From Blautia schinkii (GTDB lineage: Bacteria > Bacillota > Clostridia > Lachnospirales > Lachnospiraceae), in assembly GCF_013304825.1 (NCBI RefSeq), contig NZ_JAAWUO010000011.1:1-64000 (forward strand): a DNA stretch of 64,000 nucleotides. The letters run 5' to 3'. This document shows positions 42,375 through 54,107 of the stretch, piece after piece (position 1 is the first letter of the stretch; every line of letters starts with the position of its first letter). The position numbers were made by a program, and so were the translations under genes. Below the pieces are notes generated by a model that worked only from the letters and a program-made list of their open reading frames with translations, was not told where the DNA came from and did not search any database.

Positions 42375-42388
42375 TCTTCTTTATTCTC

Positions 42389-44455
<2,067 letters not shown>

Positions 44456-44475
44456 TTACATACGAATACTAAGTA

Positions 44476-44504
44476 ATTATAGCACAAAAAAGCCCGTATT
44501 TCCA
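44476..44504 (-). promoter_or_regulatory. gyrBA promoter
   Basis: A -10 TATAAT lies at 44476-44481, with a 17-bp spacer to a weak -35 TGGAAA (44499-44504). The -35 is embedded in the 3' arm of the rsmI terminator, so the terminator and gyrase promoter share sequence. Confidence 0.5.
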
Positions 44505-44534
44505 CGCAAAATCACTGGAAATACAGGCAAAAAA
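44485..44534 (-). terminator. Terminator after rsmI
   Basis: GCCTGTATTTCCA (44516-44528) pairs with TGGAAATACGGGC (44492-44504) and is followed by TTTTTTG on the minus strand, about 50 bases past the rsmI stop. A-runs on the other side make it nearly symmetrical. Confidence 0.85.
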
Positions 44535-44579
44535 GTATCTTATTAAATGCAATTTCAAAGTGCAGGCACAATATGTTCT

Positions 44580-45440
44580 TTACTCAGCAGAATCTTCCTC
44601 CAGCAACGCCTTATAAATATCCCGCTTGGAAACACCTCTGTCTTTCGCTGCAAGCTTCATGGCGTCTTTTCTGGAATTCCCCTGCTGCTCATACATGGCC
44701 ACATGCTCCGGAATGGAAATCTCTTCCCAGGAAGCACGTTTCTCCGCTTCCATTTCACTGCGGCTCCTGCCCTCGATCACAAGAACACACTCTCCCAGCG
44801 GCTTCTCATCTTTATAAAAATCAATGAGATCATCAATGGTTGTACGAAACGCTGTTTCGTGTTTTTTTGTCAGTTCCCTGCAAAGAGTCATACGGCGGTT
44901 GCCAAGTGCCTCCCTGAGCTCGCCAAGCGTCCGTACAAGCCTGTGAGGAGCTTCATAGAGGATTATAGTTCTCGTTTCATTGGAAAGCTCCTCCAGGATG
45001 ATTTTTCTCTCTTTCTTATCTGCCGGAAGAAAAGCTTCGAAAGCGAACCTTCTGGTGTGCAGACCTGATAATGTCAGAGCTGTGATACAGGCTGCCGGAC
45101 CCGGAAGAGATGTTACTTCGATTCCAGCTTCATAACACATAGCTGCCAGCTCTTCACCAGGGTCTGAAATGCCGGGAGTACCGGCATCTGTAATCAGAGC
45201 GATATCAGTACCCGCGAGCATTTTTTCCACAAGGACGTGACCCTTATCGATCTTATTGTATTCGTGGTAGCTTGTCATTGGAGTTTTTATGTCAAAATGG
45301 TTCAGAAGTTTGATACTGTTTCGGGTATCCTCCGCAGCGATCAAGTCCACTTCCTTAAGTGTTCTTAAAACTCTTAAAGTGATATCTTCCAGATTGCCTA
45401 TCGGAGTTGCACATAAGTAGAGTTTTCCTGTTTTATTCAT
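44580..45440 (-). CDS. rsmI: 16S rRNA (cytidine-1402-2'-O)-methyltransferase RsmI
   Basis: A 286-aa tetrapyrrole-methylase-fold enzyme that 2'-O-methylates C1402 in 16S rRNA. Typical motifs are LCATPIGNLEDITLR at the N-terminus, AAEDTRNS, DAGTPGISDPGE (SAM site) and SGLHTRRFAFEAFLP. Length is normal. It follows trmN6 as in Bacillus subtilis (yabB-yabC). Confidence 0.95.
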   Translation of the reverse strand: MNKTGKLYLCATPIGNLEDITLRVLRTLKEVDLIAAEDTRNSIKLLNHFDIKTPMTSYHEYNKIDKGHVLVEKMLAGTDIALITDAGTPGISDPGEELAAMCYEAGIEVTSLPGPAACITALTLSGLHTRRFAFEAFLPADKKERKIILEELSNETRTIILYEAPHRLVRTLGELREALGNRRMTLCRELTKKHETAFRTTIDDLIDFYKDEKPLGECVLVIEGRSRSEMEAEKRASWEEISIPEHVAMYEQQGNSRKDAMKLAAKDRGVSKRDIYKALLEEDSAE

Positions 45441-45500
45441 AATCTTCCTCTTTTTTCTATTTCATCATCTGCCTGACTGGCGGATTATTCCACCATGCAC

Positions 45501-46241
45501 TCACACCATCTGATACAGTTCCAGAATATCCTTCGTATAAACCCCGGGCTTCTCATAAACCACCAGTGGACGTTCAATCTGGATCCTGGAATTTCCGCCT
45601 TTGCAGGCTTCGATCAGCACCATATTTGGTTCTTTGTCAATATAAGGATACACCAGCTGCATCCTCTTAGGCTCCAGCTTATACTTAGTCAGTGCAGCCA
45701 TTAATTCCACCAGCCGGAACGGCCTGTGCACCAGATAAAATCTTCCTCTGTCTTTCAGAACTCTTGCAGCCTGATTCGCTACATCATCAAAAGTACAAAG
45801 GATCTCATGTCTCGCGATCGCCTTGGGCATATGCGGATTCGTCAGTCCATGCTGGCCGATCATATACGGCGGATTGCATGTCACCACATCAAAAGAAGCT
45901 GCCCCAAAAATCCCGGCAGCCTCTTTAATATCACCTTCAACGATCTGTATTCTGTCCTCAAGACAGTTATATTTCACACTGCGGTCAGCCATCTCAGCAC
46001 ACTCTGCCTGAATCTCCAGGCCGGTAAAATGCTTCCCTTCAGTCCTCTGGGAAAGCAGGATTGGAATGATTCCCGTGCCGGTTCCCATATCCAGCGCAGT
46101 CTCTCCCTTCTTCACCCGGGCAAAACCGGAAAGCAGCACAGCATCCATACCAAAGCAGAATTTCTTCGGATCCTGGATCACAAAATAACCATTCTGAAGA
46201 TCATCCACCCGCTCACCGCACTTAACCAGATCATTTTTCAT
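45501..46241 (-). CDS. trmN6: tRNA1(Val) (adenine-37-N6)-methyltransferase-like, TrmN6
   Basis: A 246-aa class I SAM methyltransferase: motif I ALDMGTGTGIIPIL, catalytic NPPYMIGQHG. The N-terminal YFVIQDPKKFCFGMDAVLLS is characteristic of the YfiC/YabB family, which modifies A37 of tRNA-Val. The start overlaps the ricT end by 11 bases. Gene order matches the B. subtilis holB-ricT-yabB-yabC block. Confidence 0.9.
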   Translation of the reverse strand: MKNDLVKCGERVDDLQNGYFVIQDPKKFCFGMDAVLLSGFARVKKGETALDMGTGTGIIPILLSQRTEGKHFTGLEIQAECAEMADRSVKYNCLEDRIQIVEGDIKEAAGIFGAASFDVVTCNPPYMIGQHGLTNPHMPKAIARHEILCTFDDVANQAARVLKDRGRFYLVHRPFRLVELMAALTKYKLEPKRMQLVYPYIDKEPNMVLIEACKGGNSRIQIERPLVVYEKPGVYTKDILELYQMV

Positions 46242-47109
46242 TTGGTTTTGTATCTCCCTTTTTCTCTTCGTGGTCGCCGCCTTTTCCCTTTTTCTTCTTA
46301 GGACGGAATTTCAGGTCTCGAACCGGATATTCCTGAATCTCCTTCTCATCATTGACATCAACCACGATCTTCACCATCTGACGCAGAACATTCACGCTCT
46401 GAACTGTACCCTGAATACCCTGCGGTGTTATAACTATATCTCCGATACCAGGAAGATTCCTGTTCAGCTCTTCGTAAGTCTCCTGCTCATTCTTCAGACA
46501 GCACATCAGCCTTCCGCATACACCGGAGATCTTCGTCTGGTTCAGGGAAAGATTCTGCTCCTTCGCCATCTTGATAGAAACCGGTGCAAACTCAGAAAGA
46601 TAAGTATGACAGCAAAGTGTCCTTCCGCAGATACCAATACCACCAAGGATTTTGGTCTCATCACGTACACCGATCTGGCGAAGCTCGATCCTGGTCTTAA
46701 ATACGGACGCCAGATCCTTTACAAGCTGGCGAAAGTCAATACGTCCGTCAGCTGTAAAATAAAACAGCACTTTATTATTATCAAAAGTATACTCTGCATC
46801 AATAAGCTTCATCTCAAGACCATGCTCACGGATCTTCTTCTTGCAGATCTTAAAAGCATCTTTTTCCTTAAGACGGTTCTCAGCCTCATGCTCCTCATCT
46901 TCCTTAGTTGCAACACGAAGAACCTCTTTCAGCGGATGAACCACCTCGTCTTCTTTCACAGCACGCGGTTCCAGAACAACACGTCCGTACTCCACGCCTC
47001 TGGCAGTCTCCACGATAACGTGATCGCCTACCTTAACCTTGTAGTCCTTAGGATTAAAATAATATATTTTTCCTACATTTCGAAATCTTACTCCAACTAC
47101 CATTTCCAT
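46231..47109 (-). CDS. ricT: PSP1-domain protein RicT (YaaT)
   Basis: A 292-aa PSP1-family protein. The conserved Cys region (GRTLCCHTYLSEFAPVSIK, then GVCGRLMCCLKNE) is present. In B. subtilis RicT works with RicA and RicF as an RNA-maturation factor with RNase Y and holds Fe-S clusters. The C-terminus is a charged tail (KKKKGKGGDHEEKKG). It lies one base after holB and overlaps trmN6. Confidence 0.92.
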   Translation of the reverse strand: MEMVVGVRFRNVGKIYYFNPKDYKVKVGDHVIVETARGVEYGRVVLEPRAVKEDEVVHPLKEVLRVATKEDEEHEAENRLKEKDAFKICKKKIREHGLEMKLIDAEYTFDNNKVLFYFTADGRIDFRQLVKDLASVFKTRIELRQIGVRDETKILGGIGICGRTLCCHTYLSEFAPVSIKMAKEQNLSLNQTKISGVCGRLMCCLKNEQETYEELNRNLPGIGDIVITPQGIQGTVQSVNVLRQMVKIVVDVNDEKEIQEYPVRDLKFRPKKKKGKGGDHEEKKGDTKPNEK

Positions 47110-47110
47110 T

Positions 47111-48100
47111 CTATTTCTCCCTAATTGTCAGGAACAGGAGCTCCAGGGCAAGTTCGAGATTAACATTGGCACGGAGACGAACCTTAGTCTTCTCCAATGC
47201 TTCAAGGATTTTTTCGATATTCTCATAAGAACGCTCACTGGCCTGCTCTCTGATAAAATTAATTTCCTGTTTAAATACCAGGTTGTCAATTTCCCTTGTT
47301 GCCTTAAACATCAGAACATCGCGGAACCAGAACTGAAAAATATCCAGATAATCATTAATGTTATTCTTATCCATGGTCAGAGTCTTGATCGCTTCTGTAA
47401 GCTCATAAACTTCCATGGTATTGGCATATTTCAGAATCTTCAGTGCGTTGGCAGTCATATCTGCAAACTCCTGAGAAGTTGCAGCTTCTTTCGCCTTGCC
47501 GATACTTCCCTGGGCATAAGATGCGTCAATCTCAGCCTGGTAATCCGGCACCTGAAGATGCTCCATCAGATACTTCTTTACAAGACCGTCATCCACTACT
47601 TTCAGATCCAGGCGTACACATCTGGAACGGATCGTAGGAAGAAGACTGTCGATATTACTTGTCAGCAACAGGATCACCGCATATTCCGGCGGCTCCTCAA
47701 TAGTTTTCAAAATAGCATTCTGAGCCTGTACTGTCATCATCTCCGCATCCGGAATGATATAAATCTTATATGGACTGCAGTACGGCTTGATATCCACATC
47801 ATGGATCACCTGCTCTCTCACCTCATCAATACTGATGCTGCCAGGTTTCTCATGAGTCACTGTGATGATATCCGGATGATTCTTGCCGATCACCTTCTTA
47901 CAGGAATCACAGGTCATACATGGTTCAGATTCTCCCGATTCACACTGCAGTGCTGCCGCAAAAGTCCCTGCAAGAAGCTTCTTGCCAGAACCTGGTTCCC
48001 CTGTAAAAATATAAGAGTGGGACACCTTCCCTGTCTCTATCGCATTCTTTAAATGCCTGATTATATCGTCATGGCCGATGATGTCATGAAATCCTGCCAT
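47111..48100 (-). CDS. holB: DNA polymerase III delta' subunit HolB
   Basis: A 329-aa clamp-loader subunit: P-loop-like IFTGEPGSGKKLLA (about residues 33-46), zinc-binding Cys cluster CMTCDSCKKVIG, and SIDEVREQV and DAEMMTVQAQNAILKTIEEPP motifs typical of delta'. The ATG at 48100 (MAGFHDIIG) follows AGAGGTG; the upstream in-frame extension is rejected. Adjacent to ricT. Confidence 0.93.
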   Translation of the reverse strand: MAGFHDIIGHDDIIRHLKNAIETGKVSHSYIFTGEPGSGKKLLAGTFAAALQCESGESEPCMTCDSCKKVIGKNHPDIITVTHEKPGSISIDEVREQVIHDVDIKPYCSPYKIYIIPDAEMMTVQAQNAILKTIEEPPEYAVILLLTSNIDSLLPTIRSRCVRLDLKVVDDGLVKKYLMEHLQVPDYQAEIDASYAQGSIGKAKEAATSQEFADMTANALKILKYANTMEVYELTEAIKTLTMDKNNINDYLDIFQFWFRDVLMFKATREIDNLVFKQEINFIREQASERSYENIEKILEALEKTKVRLRANVNLELALELLFLTIREK

Positions 48101-48201
48101 AAGAATCACCTCTTTCTGCCTTTTGTGCCCTCCTCCATGTCCGGAAGACATCTTTCATCTAATTATAACATAATCTTCTGTATAAAAAAAACTATTTTTC
48201 C

Positions 48202-48789
48202 CTATTGTACAGATTTTATATAATTTCCAATTTCCTTCACACATTCATCCAGATTATGATTCCGGAAACGCCTGCCTATACCTGCTTTCAGAATATTTTC
48301 TTCAGAAAAATCCATCTGGTCTGCCAGAAAACGTCTGCACATCTCCTCGTATTTCGGATTCTCCTGAGTCTTTTCTCTGGCAAGTGCACGCTCCAGACGT
48401 TCACCATCCTCCACCTGAATATACACCGGATACATCACATCGTCACCATAATACTCACGAAGCTGCATATAAGATTCCAAGGTTCCTATTCCCAGATAAC
48501 TTTTATTTCCGGCAGCAACCTGACCGTCATCTGCTGTAAAATACGTCCACGGTCCGTAAACCGTTTCATAAGTCCTGGACTCGATCAATTTTCCATTCTT
48601 TTTGAACTCTTCCAGCTTCTTTTCATCTGTAAAATAATATTCTCTTCCTTCTTTTTCTCCGTCACGGACCGGGCGTGTAGTATAAATTACAAGTCTCTCC
48701 AGACCAAGCTCCTCATCCGCTTCCAGTTTTCTGTAAATACTGTCCTTTCCGGAAGAGCTTTTTCCCATAATATAAAAAATCTTCCCCAC
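48202..48789 (-). CDS. Guanylate kinase-like protein
   Basis: A 195-aa P-loop kinase with IMGKSSSGKDSIYRKL (Walker A) and the guanylate-kinase motif YTTRPVRDGEKEGREYYF. The GMP-site Tyr and Arg are present, but the C-terminal half is more divergent. A GTG at 48789 follows GAGGGAA with good spacing and is preferred to the GTG at 48816. In the Firmicutes block yaaO-tmk-holB this position is normally held by thymidylate kinase. It may be a second guanylate kinase or a related nucleotide kinase; its true substrate is unsure. Confidence 0.75.
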   Translation of the reverse strand: MGKIFYIMGKSSSGKDSIYRKLEADEELGLERLVIYTTRPVRDGEKEGREYYFTDEKKLEEFKKNGKLIESRTYETVYGPWTYFTADDGQVAAGNKSYLGIGTLESYMQLREYYGDDVMYPVYIQVEDGERLERALAREKTQENPKYEEMCRRFLADQMDFSEENILKAGIGRRFRNHNLDECVKEIGNYIKSVQ

Positions 48790-48876
48790 TTTATTCCCTC
48801 TGTCTCTATTTTTCACTGCTCACTCTGTAATCAGACTCGTACAAATCATCACTGTGGTCATATAACCGATGCACAC

Positions 48877-50316
48877 TTATACATCATTTGAGACTACACA
48901 TATCGTCTCACTTGTCTGATCACTCAGGCCCTGAACCTCAAAGCCCTGTTCCAGGTATCTTCTCACATTTTTTACAAAATGTCCAGAAATCTGCTCTCCG
49001 GGAACGATCAACGGAATTCCCGGTGGATAAAGATACGCAAACTCCGTAGAAATCCTTCCGATACACTCCTCCAGCTGATATCGTTCACTATCTGCATCCA
49101 TAGCCTGGGAAATCCGCATTATCTGTTTCATTTTTCCATTTTTGACAGATTCTGTTTCTGCAATTTCTTTTCTGTATTTTAACGATTCCCGCCGGTCAAT
49201 TTCTTCAACAGCTTCGCAAAGTCTTCGAAATCCTTCTTCTGTATCACCAACCGCAGCCAGTGCAAGCACATAATTCTCTGCCTCCATCTCCATTTCCAGA
49301 TGAAACTCTTCCCTCAAGATCCGATGGAGCTGTCTCCCATTCAGCGAACTGTTTACTGTGGAAAGCAGGATCTTGGATCTGTCGAAATCAAAAACTCTCC
49401 GGTATTCACACACTTCCGGCGTAACCAGACGGATATACTTGCACTTTCCAAGACGAACGCGTGCTTTTTCCAGATTCTCCGTAAATACACGGAACATCTC
49501 ATCACCTTCACGCTCCAGCTTATCCATACACGCATCAATACTGCTCATCAGAATATACGACGGACTGCTGCTCTGGTAAATTCCAAGAAATCGCTTCAGT
49601 TTTTCCCTGCTAACCCTGTTGCTGCACAGATGGATCACTCCCGTCTGAGTCAGACAAGGCAACGTCTTATGTACACTGTTGATCACCACATCCGCGCCAA
49701 GCTGCGCGGCAGACATCGGAAAATAATCCGAAAAGCAAAAATGTGCACCATGGGCTTCATCTACGATCAATGGTACTCCATGATTATGTGCAGCCTCCGC
49801 GATCCGCGCCACATCTGACACGATTCCGTCATAGGTTGGCGATGTGATCAGCACAGCTTCAATATCCGGGTTCTCTGCCAGATACATTTCCACACGGCTT
49901 GGTGAAATTCCACCGTTTATCCCCAGTCTGGAATCTTCATGTGGATAAATATATGTGGCTTCCAAATCACGCAGGTAAATTCCATGGTATACCGCCTTAT
50001 GGCAATTTCTTGCCACCAGAATATGGCCGCCCTTCTTCACAGCAGCAGACACAGCCGCCAGGATTGCCCCTGAGCTTCCATTAATGCTGAAAAAGCTCTC
50101 CTGCACACCATAGATCCGGGCAACATTCTCCTGAGCCCTTTTCAGAATATCTTCCGCATGATGCAGGTTATCAAATCCGTTAATCTCCGTAATATCCCTC
50201 TCCACCGGAAAATCACCGTCTACGGTCAGCGGATTCCTCTTATGTCCGGGCATATGAAACGGGTAAAAATCACTCTTACCGTACGCTTCCAGTTTCTTAT
50301 ATAATCTGTCTTCCAT
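48877..50316 (-). CDS. Orn/Lys/Arg decarboxylase family protein (YaaO/SpeA-like)
   Basis: A 479-aa fold-type I PLP decarboxylase. Its N-terminal motif is FHMPGHKRN, then INGSSGAI, DEAHGAHF, and the PLP lysine in NSVHKTLPCLTQTG. The C-terminal domain contains YPPGIPLIVPGE, as in lysine/arginine decarboxylases. It would make cadaverine or agmatine; the exact substrate is not decided by sequence. Upstream of a nucleotide kinase and holB, as yaaO is in B. subtilis. Confidence 0.9.
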   Translation of the reverse strand: MEDRLYKKLEAYGKSDFYPFHMPGHKRNPLTVDGDFPVERDITEINGFDNLHHAEDILKRAQENVARIYGVQESFFSINGSSGAILAAVSAAVKKGGHILVARNCHKAVYHGIYLRDLEATYIYPHEDSRLGINGGISPSRVEMYLAENPDIEAVLITSPTYDGIVSDVARIAEAAHNHGVPLIVDEAHGAHFCFSDYFPMSAAQLGADVVINSVHKTLPCLTQTGVIHLCSNRVSREKLKRFLGIYQSSSPSYILMSSIDACMDKLEREGDEMFRVFTENLEKARVRLGKCKYIRLVTPEVCEYRRVFDFDRSKILLSTVNSSLNGRQLHRILREEFHLEMEMEAENYVLALAAVGDTEEGFRRLCEAVEEIDRRESLKYRKEIAETESVKNGKMKQIMRISQAMDADSERYQLEECIGRISTEFAYLYPPGIPLIVPGEQISGHFVKNVRRYLEQGFEVQGLSDQTSETICVVSNDV

Positions 50317-50482
50317 AGTTCTCCTTTCCCCATTCCAGTTTCCCTTTTCTCATATCTATATCACAGTTTGTCTAATTATACCCGAAACTTACCGGTCTGT
50401 CACTGTCAATTGTGATTGATCATGAAGCTCCATTCATGTTCTGCACAGCTGAATCTGATGCAATAATTTCCAGGAGTGCCAT

Positions 50483-50516
50483 AAAAGGGAGAATATCCTT
50501 ACTGCGACATTCTCCC
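50483..50516 (-). terminator. Terminator after the response regulator
   Basis: GGGAGAAT (50487-50494) pairs with ATTCTCCC (50509-50516), followed by TTTTAT on the minus strand, about 90 bases past the response regulator stop. The rest of 50317-50605 holds no gene. Confidence 0.7.
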
Positions 50517-50605
50517 TCCCACGTATCATATGACATATGCAAAGCAGCAATTCACATTCCGCTTTGCGTCCAAATATTTATTTTACAAGCTCAGGCTGCC
50601 CGACA

Positions 50606-51295
50606 TCACACCTTAAACCGATACCCAACGCCCCATATCGTCTCAATATACTGAGGCTTGGCCGTATTAAACTCGATCTTCTCACGGATTTTCTTGATAT
50701 GCACCGTAACTGTGGCAATATCACCCACTGACTCCATATCCCAGATCTCCCGGAAAAGTTCCTCTTTGGTAAATACTCTGTTCGGATTCTCTGCCAGGAA
50801 AGTCAGAAGGTCAAATTCCTTGGTTGTAAAAGTTGTCTCCTCACCATTTACCCACACACGGCGGGCAGTTTTATCGATCTTGATTCCACGGATCTCGATT
50901 ACATCATTCTTATGCACGTTAGAGCCAACCAGACGATTATAACGCTCCATGTGTGCCTTTACACGGGCTACAAGCTCACTTGGACTGAATGGCTTGGTCA
51001 TATAATCATCTGCACCAAGTCCCAGGCCCCTGATCTTATCAATATCATCCTTCTTCGCGGAAACCATAATGATCGGAGTATTCTTTTCCTCACGGACCTG
51101 TCTGCAGATATCGAAGCCATCCACCTCCGGAAGCATCAGATCCAGAATGATCAGATCAAAATCCTCTTTCATTGCACGCACAAGGCCTGTGTCTCCCCGA
51201 TTCTCAATCTCCACCTCAAAACCGGAAAGCTCCAGGTAATCTTTCTCAAGATCCGCGATTGCTTCCTCATCCTCTATGATCAAAATTTTACTCAT
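50606..51295 (-). CDS. OmpR/PhoB-family response regulator
   Basis: A 229-aa regulator with receiver domain (acidic pocket EDEE, phospho-Asp in LIILDLMLPE at about 52, Lys in VSAKKDDID) and winged-helix DNA-binding domain (RRVWVNGEETTFTTKEFDLL; C-terminus TIWGVGYRFKV). The start overlaps the end of the histidine kinase gene by 8 bases, so the pair is co-translated. Targets unknown. Confidence 0.92.
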   Translation of the reverse strand: MSKILIIEDEEAIADLEKDYLELSGFEVEIENRGDTGLVRAMKEDFDLIILDLMLPEVDGFDICRQVREEKNTPIIMVSAKKDDIDKIRGLGLGADDYMTKPFSPSELVARVKAHMERYNRLVGSNVHKNDVIEIRGIKIDKTARRVWVNGEETTFTTKEFDLLTFLAENPNRVFTKEELFREIWDMESVGDIATVTVHIKKIREKIEFNTAKPQYIETIWGVGYRFKV

Positions 51296-52445
51296 TTACG
51301 GGTACCTCCTGATATTTTCTAAGTACAAAATACATAATCGTTCCGATTCCAAGACGGCTTGTAGCCCAGACCTTTCCTCCATGATCCTCCATGATCTTCT
51401 TCACAATGGAAAGACCGATTCCGCTTCCTCCCTTGGAAGAATTTCTGGAAACATCTGTCCTGTAAAAACGATCAAAAATATATGGCAGATCCTTGGCTGC
51501 AATTCCCTTGCCGTTATCCTCGATCTCCACCTGGATAAAATCTCCCACATCCTTTACGCGAATCTGGATGATTCCCCTTGGTTTCTCCATATATTTAATG
51601 GCATTACTTACAATATTGTGGATCACACGGCGAATCTGCTCGCCATCTGCGATGACCTGAACATCCTTCTCCACATAATTGGCATACACAAGTTCAATTC
51701 CCCGGGTCTCCATCTCGAGTCCCAGTTCCTCCGCACAGTCAGAAAAATAGTCCTCAACATTCAATTTACTGAATGTATAAGGAATACGGTTGGTATCGAT
51801 TTTGGAGTAAAAAGTCAGCTCATTGATCAGATGATCCATCTCATTGGTCTTGTTATAAATAGTGCGTACATACCTGTCCATCTTCTCCGGTGTGTCCGCA
51901 ACACCATCCATGATACCTTCCACATAACCCTTAACTGCTGTAATCGGAGTCTTCAGATCATGGGAAATATTGCTGATCAGTTCCTTGTTCTCTTTGTCCA
52001 TCAGGATCTTCTCTTCTGTGGATTCCTTAAGACGTTTCCTCATCTCCTCAAAATCCTGGCAAAGCTGGGAAAATTCATCGTTTCCTTCTACCTCCAGTAC
52101 GAAATCCAGATTACCTTCTTTAATATTCCGGGTTGCCTTACGAAGCTTCACCAATGGTACTGCAATACTTCTGTAGATCCATAACCCTACAGACAATGCT
52201 GTAAAAACAAGAATGATCGTTGCCGTCAGAATCATATCCTTGGCCATCAGCCGTACCTGACTGCTGGATGACTGAGCCAGAGAGATATCATAGACCATTT
52301 CATCGGAATCCGATGTCTGGCTGCTGCTCTCCTGCATATGCCTGGCCTGTGTCTGGCTGAAGCCATAAAGACTTGCAGAAAAAAGGATCAGCGGAACCAA
52401 GATAACCGCAACAAAGCCCACTATAATACGTGTTTTTAACTTCAT
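51288..52445 (-). CDS. Sensor histidine kinase
   Basis: A 385-aa membrane kinase: TM1 (residues about 8-27), a short extracytoplasmic loop rich in Ser/Gln (about 28-70), TM2 (about 73-95), HAMP domain, DHp with phospho-His in ISNISHDLKTPITAVKGY, and HATPase with N-box HNIVSNAIKYM, G1 DNGKGIAA and G2 GGSGIGLSIVKK. The ATG at 52445 follows GGACGGAG. Kinase precedes regulator here, the reverse of the commoner order. Signal unknown. Confidence 0.92.
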   Translation of the reverse strand: MKLKTRIIVGFVAVILVPLILFSASLYGFSQTQARHMQESSSQTSDSDEMVYDISLAQSSSSQVRLMAKDMILTATIILVFTALSVGLWIYRSIAVPLVKLRKATRNIKEGNLDFVLEVEGNDEFSQLCQDFEEMRKRLKESTEEKILMDKENKELISNISHDLKTPITAVKGYVEGIMDGVADTPEKMDRYVRTIYNKTNEMDHLINELTFYSKIDTNRIPYTFSKLNVEDYFSDCAEELGLEMETRGIELVYANYVEKDVQVIADGEQIRRVIHNIVSNAIKYMEKPRGIIQIRVKDVGDFIQVEIEDNGKGIAAKDLPYIFDRFYRTDVSRNSSKGGSGIGLSIVKKIMEDHGGKVWATSRLGIGTIMYFVLRKYQEVPVNE

Positions 52446-52550
52446 GTTATATCTCCGTCCTTTGTCACAAAAACCGGACAACCGGTTTCATATTTACTCA
52501 TATAACGATATTATAACATAAAGTATTTTTCCTATCTCTAAATTTTCTAT

Positions 52551-52602
52551 AAAAAAGGGCAGCAAGAAGCCCCCGGTATGGCACTACCGGGGGCTTCTTG
52601 CT
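52551..52602 (-). terminator. Terminator of metK
   Basis: An 18-bp perfect stem with arms 52561-52578 and 52585-52602 (core AGCCCCCGGTA) and a 6-nt loop, followed by a T-run (52551-52556) on the minus strand, about 50 bases past the metK stop. Confidence 0.92.
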
Positions 52603-52648
52603 CTTTGTTCTCCTGGAACTATTATTATCTTTTTTACCTGTTTATTTT

Positions 52649-53851
52649 TTATTCATAGCTGTTGCAAAGATATTTTTTCAGTGCATCAACCTTATCCAGA
52701 TGCTCCCATGGAAGATCTACATCTGTACGGCCAAAGTGACCATAAGCTGCTGTCTGTTTGTAGATCGGACGGCGAAGGTCAAGCATCTTGATGATACCAG
52801 CCGGACGAAGATCAAAGTTCTCACGAACGATCTCAACAAGCTTAGCCTCAGAAAGCTTACCTGTTCCGAAAGTATTAACACTGACAGAAGTAGGATGAGC
52901 AACACCGATCGCATAGGAAAGCTGGATCTCGCACTTGTCAGCAAGACCTGCTGCAACGATGTTCTTGGCAACATAACGAGCTGCATAAGCTGCAGAACGG
53001 TCAACCTTTGTGCAGTCCTTACCTGAAAAAGCACCGCCGCCATGACGTCCAGTTCCACCATAAGTATCAACGATGATCTTACGTCCTGTCAGACCACTGT
53101 CACCGTGAGGTCCGCCGATTACGAAACGACCTGTCGGGTTAATGAAATATTTAGTATCAGCGTCAACCATATCAGCCGGGATGATCGCATCAAAAACATA
53201 TTTTCTGATATCCTCATGGATCTGCTCCTGGGTAACATCCGGATCATGCTGTGTAGAGCATACAACAGCATCGATTCTTTTCGGTTTTCCATCCTCATCA
53301 TACTCAACTGTAACCTGAGTTTTTCCATCCGGTCTTAAGTATTTCAGAGTACCGTCTTTACGAACCTTTGTCAGCTGCTGTGCAAGCTTGTGAGCCATGT
53401 TGATCGCATATGGCATATACTCCTCAGTTTCATTGGAAGCATAACCAAACTGAAGTCCCTGGTCACCGGCACCGATGGAATCCAGCTCATCCTCATTCAT
53501 GCTGTCCTCTTTCTGCTCAAGAGCCTTGTCAACACCCATAGCGATATCTGCGGACTGTTTATCAAGAGCTGTAATAACAGCACATGTATCAGCATCAAAA
53601 CCATAATCAGCATTGTCATATCCGATCTCACGGATAGTATCACGAACGATCTTCTGGATATCAACGTTAGCCTTAGTTGTGATCTCACCCATAACAAGTA
53701 CAAGACCTGTAGTAGTAGCAGTCTCACATGCAACACGGCTCATCGGATCCTGCTCCATCATAGCGTCAAGGATCGCATCAGAAACAGAGTCGCAGACTTT
53801 ATCAGGATGTCCTTCAGTTACAGATTCAGATGTAAATAAAATTTTTTCCAT
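52649..53851 (-). CDS. metK: S-adenosylmethionine synthetase
   Basis: A 400-aa enzyme making SAM from methionine and ATP. Signature motifs are [61 protein letters not shown] and [12 protein letters not shown]. Length is normal. It is preceded by a SAM-I riboswitch and its own promoter. It completes the route from sulfate through homocysteine and methionine to SAM; the methionine synthase is not in the window. Confidence 0.97.
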   Translation of the reverse strand: MEKILFTSESVTEGHPDKVCDSVSDAILDAMMEQDPMSRVACETATTTGLVLVMGEITTKANVDIQKIVRDTIREIGYDNADYGFDADTCAVITALDKQSADIAMGVDKALEQKEDSMNEDELDSIGAGDQGLQFGYASNETEEYMPYAINMAHKLAQQLTKVRKDGTLKYLRPDGKTQVTVEYDEDGKPKRIDAVVCSTQHDPDVTQEQIHEDIRKYVFDAIIPADMVDADTKYFINPTGRFVIGGPHGDSGLTGRKIIVDTYGGTGRHGGGAFSGKDCTKVDRSAAYAARYVAKNIVAAGLADKCEIQLSYAIGVAHPTSVSVNTFGTGKLSEAKLVEIVRENFDLRPAGIIKMLDLRRPIYKQTAAYGHFGRTDVDLPWEHLDKVDALKKYLCNSYE

Positions 53852-53888
53852 TTTTTTCTCCTTTTGTAGTCAGTCAACGATTATAAAC

Positions 53889-53919
53889 ATAAAAAACAGC
53901 CCGTACAAGCGGACTGTTT
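53889..53919 (-). terminator. Expression-platform terminator of the SAM riboswitch
   Basis: AACAGTCCGCTTGTACGGGC and the following CTGTTTTTT form a hairpin (ACAGTCCGC with GCGGGCTGT-like pairing) and T-run between aptamer and metK on the minus strand. Confidence 0.8.
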
Positions 53920-53944
53920 AAATTCTGTAAACAATCCTCTTATT

Positions 53945-54034
53945 GTTCGATTACTCGCTCAGGTTGGCACCTTCCTGGATTTCCCGGGGTTGCCGTGGCT
54001 TCGCAGATCCTTTGTATCTCCACCACTCTGAATA
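53945..54034 (-). ncRNA. SAM-I riboswitch (S-box)
   Basis: The reverse complement carries the S-box core: TTCAGAGTGGTGGAG, GGATCTGCGAAGCCACGGCAA-like P2/P3 segments, then GGAAGGTGCCAACCTGAGC. It lies upstream of metK, is followed by a terminator, and should switch metK off when SAM is abundant. Confidence 0.95.
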
Positions 54035-54068
54035 AAAGGCCATCTTTTATGAAATTACTGCAACACAT

Positions 54069-54097
54069 ACAATATACTTCTCTTTACCAAATGTCAA
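54069..54097 (-). promoter_or_regulatory. metK promoter
   Basis: A -35 TTGACA (54092-54097), a 17-bp spacer and -10 TATTGT (54069-54074) lie just upstream of the S-box. The -35 lies only 10 bases past the stop of the minor pilin gene. Confidence 0.75.
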
Positions 54098-54107
54098 GAA
54101 TATTTTT

